Source of the DNA: Acanthochlamys bracteata
Lineage: Eukaryota; Streptophyta; Magnoliopsida; Pandanales; Velloziaceae
Direction of reading: 5' to 3'
Length of the DNA stretch: 64,000 nucleotides
Assembly: GCA_019914995.1 (NCBI GenBank)
Contig: CM034140.1
Location: 6,324,001-6,388,000 of the forward strand
Of this stretch, positions 24,901 through 33,300 are shown piece after piece. The notes beneath the pieces were generated by a model. The model did not search any database. It was not told the DNA's origin and saw nothing but the letters and a program-made list of their open reading frames with translations. The number at the start of each line of letters is the position of its first letter. Within the stretch, counting starts at the first letter, position 1. The position numbers and the translations under genes are program-made.

Positions 24901-26263
24901 CTTTTAAAGCGAGTTTATTCTAACTTTTCAAAAGTTATTTTTTAATTTTATATTTTTTAATATATATTTTATAAATATATAAAAAAATTATTTAAAAATT
25001 TAAAAAATATAAAAAAGTTTTACGAAATAAAATTTTTTTATTATATATTTTTAAAAATAAAAAATAAAAATTATTTTTTAAAAAAAATAAAAATATTTTT
25101 ATTTTAAAAAAATTTTATTTCATAAACTCTTTCAAAATATATTTTTAGATTGATGCTACGAGGGGAGAACGTTTGAAAAGTTTCTTTAAAATATTTTCAA
25201 TATATTTTTAATATATATTTTATAAATATATAAAAAATTTACTTAAAAATTTAAAAAATATAAAAAAATTTTATAAAATAAAATTTTTTTACTACATATT
25301 TTTATTATGTTTTTAAAATAAAAAATAGAGTTTATTTTATAAAAAATAAAAATATTTTTTATTTTAAAAAAATTTATTTTATAAGGATTTTTAAACGCAC
25401 TCTGATTGAATCTTTAACTTTAATTTGGACATAGTTTCTTGTGCATATTACAAGAATAAAATGAATGCATCTGGGACGCATTTCAATAAGATGTTTTTTA
25501 TAGTCCCTGCAAACTTACGTAGGACTCGATCGGTTAAAATCGAACCTTTAGGCTTGAAGTTGACCCTATTTTAGATTTAATTTAAGCCCAAGTTAAACCC
25601 CCTTTTTGGGCATCATGTTCAATTCAATTTTAAACATGTTCAACTTCAATTAAGCGTGATAGTATCATGAGGCGCAGGCGAATACAAATTTAAGTGAGAA
25701 CACATTACCTCTCCTCTTTCTCTCCCATCACTTCCTTCAACGTCCATTATAATCCAAGGCATATCTATATTTGCTCTTGCTATCCAAATCCCTTTAGTAG
25801 TTTGCTTCCTGGAAAGAAAACAAATATCTCAGTAATGGACAGGAAAAAACACAGTATATGTGCGTATTCTATTTGACATAAAAGGCAGGTGAAGCACTTA
25901 CTGACTTCTGTCCATCATCTCAAACTCAGTACCAAAAAGATTGTTCAGGAGAGTGCTTTTACCTGCATAGTAGAAAAAGCACTTTATGTTTGAAAAGCTC
26001 TTACTCAAGAGAAACTTCCATGAGCATCTACCTAGAAGCTAACGTCAGCTTAGAATGCAATCTCAATAAAAGGGCTCATATGTTTTAGTTTAAAAATACG
26101 AATGCTAGCTAATTAAGAGTATCTTACCACTGCTTTGAGGGCCAATTATCGATACAACGCGATGCTCTCCATGATGAGAGAGCCATTGTCTCATAATTTG
26201 GTAGACATCGAAGTCAAAAGCTCCGTCTTCTTTGATCAGTTGCAATGGTCTTTCGTTGTCCAT
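976..26263 (-). CDS. RHD3-like GB1/RHD3-type GTPase gene, 3' end outside window
   Basis: Proteins of this family (RHD3, Sey1p, atlastin) are GTPases that fuse and shape tubular ER. Exons read on the minus strand: 26263-26128, 25962-25902, 25808-25709, 16803-16733, 16605-16542, 14862-14791, 14686-14639, 3896-3834, 3750-3694, 3213-2377, 2158-2090, 2006-1915, 1054-976. All joins are GT/AG and keep phase, giving 583 codons so far. The ATG at 26263 begins [14 protein letters not shown]. Visible motifs are the P-loop GPQSSGKST (G1), [12 protein letters not shown] (G3, DxxG) and LRDK (G4 RD), followed by helical-domain sequence with KDLDPPPKK. Seven exons have the same length as in the plus-strand paralogue (71, 64, 48, 57, 69, 92, 79 nt). 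Oddities: two LTR retrotransposons in introns 3 and 7, and a repeat-filled exon 10 of 279 codons where the paralogue has 49. The family assignment is strong. Whether it is expressed is unknown. Confidence 0.85.
2596..3015 (-). repeat. Ten in-frame 42-bp (14-residue) tandem repeats in RHD3-like exon 10
   Basis: On the minus strand this encodes ten consecutive units of the type [14 protein letters not shown]. Units 3 to 9 alternate between [14 protein letters not shown] and [14 protein letters not shown], so the youngest structure is an 84-bp dimer. The block is flanked by Ser/Pro/Asn-rich sequence. It sits between two segments that match the paralogue's exon 10 (start like VAELKREFF, end like [12 protein letters not shown]). 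It is very hydrophilic and probably disordered, and it is part of an insertion of about 230 residues in the helical domain. Confidence 0.9.
3984..5631 (+). repeat. 5' LTR of Copia element
   Basis: Starts TGTTGGAAATAC and ends ATATCTAACA. It matches 12996-14630 throughout, with scattered, mostly transition, differences. The primer-binding site follows after two bases. Confidence 0.93.
5634..5645 (+). other. Primer-binding site, initiator tRNA-Met
   Basis: TGGTATCAGAGC, the standard complement of the plant initiator tRNA-Met 3' end, immediately downstream of the Copia 5' LTR. Confidence 0.92.
5694..7685 (+). mobile_element. Copia gag region (fossil)
   Basis: Near the start it reads [17 protein letters not shown], a common Copia gag opening. 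A coiled-coil-like acidic and lysine-rich stretch follows, and a zinc knuckle [14 protein letters not shown] lies near 7540. It belongs to the 3984-14630 element and is broken. Confidence 0.85.
7700..10833 (+). mobile_element. Copia pol region: protease, integrase, RT, RNase H (fossil)
   Basis: Parts in Copia order. Protease carries [13 protein letters not shown] near 7740. Integrase has the HRRLGH zinc-binding start near 8130 and a core with [13 protein letters not shown] near 8600. Reverse transcriptase runs from about 9340, with YVDDIIFG near 9895. RNase H and the C-terminal part carry STAEAEYIA near 10500 and [11 protein letters not shown] near 10660. Most of the RT/RNase H part is still open, and the region as a whole is broken. 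Confidence 0.9.
11040..12580 (+). mobile_element. Extra reading-frame region downstream of Copia pol (env-position/aORF)
   Basis: Between pol and the 3' LTR lie about 1.5 kb of decayed coding-like sequence. One stretch reads like the 'putative plant transposon protein' domain ([18 protein letters not shown], then [11 protein letters not shown]). SIRE-type Copia elements carry such an additional frame in the envelope position. No envelope function can be shown here, and the region is broken. Confidence 0.6.
12748..12897 (+). other. Cluster of polypurine tracts before the Copia 3' LTR
   Basis: Several purine runs (AAAGGGGGAGAAAG near 12751, AGAAGGGGAG near 12781, AAAAGGGGGAGAAAA near 12806, GAGGGGGAG near 12887) lie 100-250 bp upstream of the LTR. 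Multiple upstream polypurine tracts are characteristic of the SIRE lineage. The purine stretch directly before the LTR (AAAACGGAGAGA) may be the priming tract itself. Confidence 0.65.
12996..14630 (+). repeat. 3' LTR of Copia element
   Basis: Starts TGTTGAAAATAC and ends ATATCTAACA, paired with 3984-5631. Its right end lies only 8 bp inside intron 7 of the minus-strand RHD3-like gene, counted from the splice donor at 14638. Confidence 0.93.
15941..16229. mobile_element. MITE, about 290 bp, in intron 5 of the minus-strand RHD3-like gene
   Basis: Imperfect terminal inverted repeats: the left end GGGCGTGTTTCAAACG matches the right end read on the other strand, AGCGTGTTTTAAATACC. An AT-rich core lies between, and TAT flanks both sides as a probable 3-bp target duplication. 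The size, AT-rich core and 3-bp duplication suggest a PIF/Harbinger-derived Tourist-like element. Confidence 0.6.
16946..17361 (-). other. Unassigned coding-like fragments inside intron 3 of the RHD3-like gene
   Basis: Two overlapping open stretches on the minus strand. One contains [17 protein letters not shown] and the other [21 protein letters not shown]. They lie between RHD3-like exons 3 and 4 (25709 and 16803). They have no counterpart in the corresponding intron of the plus-strand paralogue and do not match any RHD3-like exon that I can align. They could be an extra exon, a fragment of another gene or chance. I do not recognise them. Confidence 0.3.
17997..18450 (+). repeat. 5' LTR of Gypsy element
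   Basis: 454 bp, TGATGCACAGGG to GGTGTATCA, paired with 23088-23541 and flanked on the left by AAGTT. Confidence 0.93.
18454..18465 (+). other. Primer-binding site of Gypsy element
   Basis: TGGTACCAGAGC, one base from the standard tRNA-iMet site TGGTATCAGAGC, three bases after the LTR. Confidence 0.85.
18473..19680 (+). mobile_element. Gypsy gag region (fossil)
   Basis: A Gln/Pro/Thr-rich N-terminal part is followed by the retrotransposon gag domain, with [17 protein letters not shown] near 19120 and [19 protein letters not shown] near 19320. Part of the 17997-23541 element, broken. Confidence 0.85.
19960..22500 (+). mobile_element. Gypsy pol region: protease, RT, RNase H, integrase (fossil)
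   Basis: Protease [13 protein letters not shown] lies near 19980. Reverse transcriptase has [11 protein letters not shown] near 20800, [13 protein letters not shown] near 20895 and [10 protein letters not shown] near 20985. RNase H runs from about 21400, followed by [11 protein letters not shown] near 21740. Integrase has the zinc-binding part ([20 protein letters not shown] near 22005) and core ([12 protein letters not shown] near 22175). Order RT-RNaseH-integrase marks it as Ty3/Gypsy. Broken. Confidence 0.9.
23071..23087 (+). other. Polypurine tract of Gypsy element
   Basis: AATCTCAAGGAAGGGAG directly abuts the 3' LTR start, the expected position for plus-strand priming. Confidence 0.75.
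23088..23541 (+). repeat. 3' LTR of Gypsy element
   Basis: 454 bp, the same length as the 5' LTR, followed by the AAGTT target duplication. Confidence 0.93.
23640..25400. repeat. Cluster of AT-rich MITE copies in intron 3
   Basis: At least three to four related AT-rich blocks (about 24122-24385, 24905-25140 and 25165-25395; a more decayed one at 23860-24110). They share the core ATTTTTTAATATATATTTTA and CGTTTGG-like or CGTTTAA-like ends. The same core recurs at 26545-26735, 43150-43407, 48689-48918 and 63640-63910. The ends are too decayed here to give exact borders. Confidence 0.55.
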
Positions 26264-27313
26264 GGCGAGGAACGTAGAAAAGTGTGCTGCTATGATACCA
26301 AGATGAACTACAAAGAGAGAGGTGAGGACAAATATATATACGTAAGACCGGGAAACTATCTACCAAATGATAATTTTGCCCATACCAAATGACATTGTTA
26401 TCCTTTTCTTCTCTGATACAAAAACTGTTGCGTCAATTCTCTAAGTCTAAGTCTTGAGCATTAGCAATTTCTTTACGCGGGTGTATTTGTTTTCTTTAAG
26501 TGCATTTCACTAAGTCTAAGTCTTGGAGTGCATTTCTTCCCACAACTTTATTTTATTTTATATTATTTTACAAAATTTATTTAAAATTTTAAAAAATATA
26601 AAAAAATTTTACATTATAAAATATTATTTTTATTTTTTAAAATAAAAAATAAAATTTATTTTTTGAAATAAAATAAAAATATTTTTTATTTTAAAAATTT
26701 TATTATAAAAGCACTTTTGAACGTCTCTTTAACACTGCAAAATCAAAGTCGCATAAAATGTCTAAATTCGCATGCACATGTTATGAACGGTTAGCATATA
26801 AAGCAAATACAATGTTTCTGAATAATTTCTCCTGGCATTCTCTGTGGGCACAAAGAAGTTGCTAAGGGGTATAGTTGAACGCTCACGTAGCAAGGTCGAT
26901 AACGTACATATATATATATATATATATTATAAAATATTATTATAAAACATAAAATTTGTAACTATGTTTATTAAAGAAAACAAAAGCTACTACGGGCATA
27001 AAGAAAATGCTAATGCTCGAGACTTTAACACTAAACAAATCCAAGTCACATAAACATCTAAATAAACAAGCACATTCGGTTAGCATAAAAAACGAATGCA
27101 TTTGTTTCCAAGTAATTTCTCTTGATATTCTCTGTGGACATAAAGAAGTTGCTAATGGGAAGACTCCAACGCTGAAATATCAGAGGCGGCTACGTATACA
27201 CATATTTATTTGTGTATATTTATGTTATGAAATATTTTGTATAAACTAAACCTTCTCTAGAGTTTCTTCATCTTCAAGGAAATATTTTTCTTGGAGGCTT
27301 GGAGCAATTTCTA
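26264..27313. promoter_or_regulatory. Shared 5' region between two divergent RHD3-like genes
   Basis: About 1.05 kb separates the ATG at 26263 (minus) from the ATG at 27314 (plus), so both promoters must lie here or within 5' exons in it. It contains a duplicated segment (26731-26940 and 27027-27240), a decayed AT-rich MITE (about 26545-26735) and a short TA microsatellite near 26910-26930. I cannot assign TATA boxes with confidence because the region is AT-rich throughout. Confidence 0.55.
26731..27240 (+). repeat. Direct duplication (~210 bp, offset ~296 bp) in the divergent promoter
   Basis: Copy 1 (26731-26940) and copy 2 (27027-27240) share ordered blocks such as GGTTAGCATA, AATTTCTC, ATTCTCTGTGG and AAAGAAGTTGCTAA. 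They are clearly diverged, so this is an old tandem duplication of a promoter segment. Confidence 0.7.
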
Positions 27314-30300
27314 ATGGCCGAGAAAGGTAACCATTTCCAGTTGATAGATGGAATGGGAGAATTCAATAGTGAAGGCCTGGATGAATTCTTACGACGTGAA
27401 GATCTTACAAAGTGTGGCCTCGACTACTCCATAGTATCTATAATGGGTCCTCAAAGTAGTGGTACGTATATAGTGGCTTGTCCGAAATGTCTCTAAATTC
27501 CTTGCTAGCGGTTAATATATACTCACTATATCTTTATAAAATTAATGTGCATAATTAATGAAGTACTTGCCGGTAAGCTAAGTTTAAGATATGGAAACTG
27601 TCCAACAAAGTTCCAATAGTTGAAGGCTTGAAGCAGGAAAGTTCAGCAAAGTAAGAAACTATAACCAGCGACATATATAATGCTCTAAGAAACAATAGCC
27701 CACTCTGGGTAAATTTTTTGTTAAACAATTACGGTAGCTTTTGCTTGTCTTGCTAAATGTTTTTTTTTCCTTGTACATGCTATAAAGCTTATAAGCCTGA
27801 ATTCCAGTATTATTGGTAATAACTTTGAGATTTTATTTCGTTTAATATGTTTCTAATCATGTTTATGAATGACATACACATATTACAATTCCGACCGAAA
27901 TCCTTCTTGATATCTCTGAGCAGGAAAAAGTACCCTCATGAACCACCTTTTTGGGACAGAGTTTAAGACAATGGATGAGATCAAAGGGAGCATAATTGCA
28001 TTTTTATCTGACAAATGGAGCTAGCTAGCTAGAATATCAGACAATAAGACCCTTTTAATTTTTCCTCCTATATGTTTCCAGGAATCAAACGACTCTTGGT
28101 ATATGGTTTGCAAACTGCACTAACATTGACGAACCTTACACCATAGTTATGGACTTAGGCTTCGTTTGGATTATAGGTAGACATAGAGAATGATGGTGAA
28201 GTAAATCATTTCTCCATGTTTATCTATGTTTGATAACATATCATTAATGAAAAGGATGGAGAACTACTCTCCATCTTTTTTACTGTTCAGTAGTGAAATG
28301 TGTACTCACCAATTTGGTGGGTACACATAGTGACAAAAAGGGAAGCAAATTTGCTTCCTCTTTTGTTCTTTTTATTTTTTTAAATATTTTAAATATTTAT
28401 TATAATCTAATATTTATTTTTTATTCAATATTTTAAATTAAGATATTTTTTTTATTATAATAATTTAAAATTTTTATATTTATTTAATTTTAATTAGTGA
28501 GGAAATAATAAAATCATATGATTTTATACTTAATAATTGATATAATTTTAGATTAATATAAAAAATTAATTTAAAAATTATATTAATAAAGTTTATTTAG
28601 AATTATATTAATATATTAGTTAAAATTATATTAATAAAAGTAATATTAATATAAATAAATAAGGGTATTTGTGTCTTTCAAAAAAAATTTACTTTTATTA
28701 TTCATTTATTTACTCATCTATCAAAATATAGTTAATTTGTTACCCTCGCTATATATCAAAATATCGTAAGATCGATTAACTATCCTTTCTTATCCGTCAT
28801 TTTATTATATTTTTTATTCGTCCTCTTACTTTTATTTTTTACTTATGAATCTAAACATACCTTTAGAAGGTTCTGATGGAAGAGAGCGAGGAAAGGTAAT
28901 TATATATGCATTTTATTTGATTGTGAATGAGATTTTATTTATTTAGCTAGGTGCAATAGTGTTAATTTGTTCGATCTATTAAAATTCAAAAAAGAGTAAC
29001 AAATCATATTATAAAATTTATATTATACATTTCAATCAGTGTTTCATAAAAATGTACATCATTCAATTTAGTAGACCGTTAATTAATAAAAATTATAAAT
29101 CAAATTAGAACAGTCAGAAGGAAGGAAGGTGAGAGGGACACGTTGAACGTAAATACTTATAACACCATTTGAATTAGACCATTCTACCCCTCTCTTTTTC
29201 TCCTACTATGAAATATCTCGATCTCTGTGACTGTCTATGAAATCGATCTCGCCAGCAGTGCAATGGCGAAAGCGGACTCGCCTTCAAGGGCATGGTTGGT
29301 GCCAAAGCACTCTCCCGTACATGAATGCGCAACAGAGCAAGCACCATGCCTATTGTTCTTCGAAACCTAATAGATCATCATCTGGTCTAAGTAGCAGGTG
29401 AAGAATTTGATAAGGTTTTTTACTTCTTTTGTCGTACTTCTTCGAATTTGCAACATTAGGAACTCCGTAACGGATGAGAGGACTCATTTAAGTGCCAATT
29501 GTTTCTCAAACTTTTGGTTCGACATGTTTAATGACTCTTTTCTTCTCCCCCTTTTGTTATTTCCCTGTATTGAAATAGTTTCAAATTTTGGTTGAGTAAC
29601 GGAACAATTTGAGTTTCTATTGGCATTCCTGTTAAATAAAGTCGGTCGACTTTAGAATAATAAGTAGAGTTGAAATGTCTAGAAAATAAAAATGTAAGTT
29701 TGGATTTATTTCTTTTATATACTAAAACAATAAATACAACTCTATATATAGAGCATGAGTTTGTATTATATGGAATTTATAAGAAGGAAAGTTACGATAA
29801 GTTTCTATAACTAAGTTGAACTAACTTAGGAAGAAAAATTGCGGCCCATAATTTCCACTAATATTCTCCCCCAAGTTGGAGAGTGAATAATATGAAATCC
29901 CAACTTGTCACTTAGTGTGTAAAAGATCCCATTGTACTATCAGAGATGCAGCAGCAGAGAGAAATTGGCGGCGATTCATTCTCGAGATAGAGAGAGAAGA
30001 CTTGCTGATTCAGATTTGCTCAGCGATTGTGGTTTGGTGATCGTTTTTATAAAAAATGAGCAACAACGATGCGCTGATTTAGATCTCGATCAAAGATTGT
30101 GGTGGTGATCGCTTTTATCGAATACAAGCAATGAAGATGCCTAATTCAGATCTCGATCAGTAGTGGCGTTGGTGATTGCTTTTACCGAAAACAAGAAATG
30201 AAAATGCGCTGATTCATATCTCGATCAGTGGTGGTGGTTGTGATCTTTTTCTTTTTTTTTTCAAACTGAAAACGAGCAATAAAGATGGTGCTAATAGCAA

Positions 30301-33300
30301 TAAACGACAACAACAACGACGGTAGATGAAAAAAAGGAGCAATGACAATGATCAATGGGATAATGAGTGTTCTAAGAAGAAGTTGAACAGATCCAGCAAT
30401 GTAGAGCTGATTCGGGAGACTGCGAAAAGAATTCGTAGCTGCAAGAAAGTAGAGAATCGATAACACTCGGATACCATGTTCAAATACAGCGATAATGTGC
30501 CGTTGGAGACCGAGGACCTGTCTCCGGCAAAGAAGTTGATTGACTTTAGTATAGAAAAATAACAACGGAGATTTGAAATTCTTTCTTCTATATAAAACAA
30601 TAATGAATAAAACTATATAGAGTAAGAACCTGTATGTATACGAAATTTGTAAAGAAACAAAGTTACGATAAGTTTTTAGAAATAATTTGAACTAATTTAG
30701 GATGAAATTTTGCGGCTTATAATTTTGCTAAAAAGTACCCATGGAAACGGTAAACAGATAATAAGAGTTGCTACCTCTAAGGAGAAAGTGAGGGGTGAAT
30801 TAGAGGATGCATATGTTATATTGATTATAACATGGTCTATAGCAAAGTACACTAGAGCATCTCCTTATTGGTGTAAAGATAGGTTCAGGATGACATAGGT
30901 CATGCTAGCGAAACTTACTTTTGTTGTATAATTCAGGATGATGCCAACTTCGAGAAGCAAACTGCTCTTTTTGCTAGTGCTATTTCAGACATAGTGATGA
31001 TCAACATGTGAGTTCATATTCTACTTAACACGTTGTTAATGGTTTGTGTTAAACTTTCTTTTTGTTACATGTGGGCTCATTGTGATCATCATGCAGGTGT
31101 GCTTCTGATATAGGTCGAGAGCATGGGGGAAGCAAGCCTCTTCTAAGAACCCTATTTGAGGTATAACTTTCTTTGCTGAATTTTTTTCTCCATGCCATGA
31201 TTATGTCTCATCTTGTGCCAGCAAATACGGCTTTGACATGTGTCTAATTAAACATCACAACCACATACTATTAATTTTAAACTTAAGGTTGAGCGGGATC
31301 ATGAAGTGGATACATGTCCATATTTTGTGAGTAGGGCAGAAATTGAGACACATTTGTGGGAAGAGTGTTTCCTTGTTTGGTTGGTAGATTTGGTTATACA
31401 AGATTGTTATATGACTTACAAAAATTTCTCAAGTGCTGATAATTAAGAAAATAAACTAATGCTTTAGAAACTTTTAGAAAAATCCTTCTAAAGAGACGTT
31501 TCTATGAGAAGTACTTTTGGATAAGAAAATCTAGTGAGAAGAATATTTTAAGCATAACGTTTTTAGAAAAAACTGCTAATGGAGGAGCAATTAGAGAAGT
31601 TTTTTGCAAGGAGGTGCTTAGAAGAGGCTTTTCTAGAAGCTAAGATTCAAGAAAGTCCCTTTGAGAAAATATTAAAGAAATTTTCTTAAAGAAGCAGTCT
31701 CATGGAACATGCAATTGTGTGTATGCGTAGATATGAAAGATGATAAGTTAATATAACTTCTGAATAAGCCACAGCTCCACCTCATATATTTTCATCGAAG
31801 TGATTATTGCTCAAAATGTTAATTATTGCTGGCTCAATCTAGTTTGAATTTCTTGCTATGCAATGGAATTCCAAGAAGGTGAATGAATTTACTTGCTAGC
31901 TTAATCTAGGCTGGGTGCGATTGTTGAATAAAAGGATGAAGTATAGGGGCTAAAAGATCAAGTTTAAATTAGATTGGAAGAATGAACATTTACCATACTA
32001 CAATGAGCAAATTTGACTAACACCCTTTTGGTTTTGTAAAAGTTCTTTCTAGAATTATAAACACATTGAAGAAGCAAAAGTATCTTAGTGATTAAGAAGC
32101 CAAGCATAAAGGGTTTGGTGGCTTGGCCATCCATTACCCAAAGGAGGTTGGGCGTTCCATTCCCTAGAGAGAGAGAAAAAACAAAACATATTAATTTAAA
32201 AGGAACTGATTAAAGTTTATCTTCAAGTCACACCTCAAGAGTAATTTAGTCCCGAAAGCTTGAATTGGTCCAATTTGATCTGTCGTAATTTAAAACTGTC
32301 AACCTGAGCCCTAAGTTAATTAACTGAATCATAATAAATATCACCTACATATTTATGTTTTAGATCACCTTATATTAATGCCTCTTTTGTTGGCATAAAA
32401 ATGTAACTAAAAGGGTTTACGTGTTACCAACTATATTTACTTATCTTTTATCACTAGTCGATAGGCTTGAGCAAAATAAATTGTTAGCAATAATGTAGTT
32501 GCTTTTATATTGATTAGCTACAATCATATAACAGAAGTAATGTATAATAATTAAATACCACTTGGTGTGTGAGAATTGACTAAAATTGCATTTTCCCAAC
32601 TATTCAAAATATTAAAATTGATAGCATTATGACTTTGACTAACAAAGTGTTGTGGTGGGTCATTAAATTCTTTTCATTTAAAATTGTTCAAAGCTACTTT
32701 AGAGAGGAGGATTGGTAGTGTGTCAAATAAACATTCTAACCAGCACAACAACAACTAAATAGCTATCCCACTTGAGTGGGTCAGCTATATGAATCTTTTT
32801 TTTATTTATAATTTCGTTCAATTATAAATCAAATTCAACGAAACATCTTATTTCTCTAAATCTTTCACCACCACCTTAGCCCAAATTAAATTTGGTGTAC
32901 CCTTTTTCTCCTAAGGTGTTTTAATAAAATCGCATAATTTTTATGCACTGTAGCATCTTTAGGTCTACGCAAGACATGTCTGAATCATCTAAGGCTACCT
33001 TTCCTTAACTTGTCCGCGATCGGCACCATAGCTGTTTGTTGGCGTATATTCTCATTTTGTATTTTGTCCATTCTAATATACCCACACATTCATCTTACAA
33101 TTTGTATTTTCTTTACGTTTATCTTATGGTCATCTTGACCTTTGATAGCGGAGCACTCACTACCGCATAACATTGCAAGCTAAATAACTGTTTTATAAAA
33201 TGGACATTTTAGCCTTATAGGAATTTTCTTATCACACAAAATAAATTTTATTTTTGCAACGATAGCCATTTTATTTATATGCTGGTTAGAATATTCTTAA

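Noticed and set aside
26905-26935. TA microsatellite in the divergent promoter as a core promoter element
   Set aside because: A short simple repeat in AT-rich DNA. It cannot be assigned as a TATA box without transcription start data.
30182-30565. A 127-codon open frame on the minus strand
   Set aside because: It falls inside the TRIM-like element and its repeated internal phrases, with no conserved motif.
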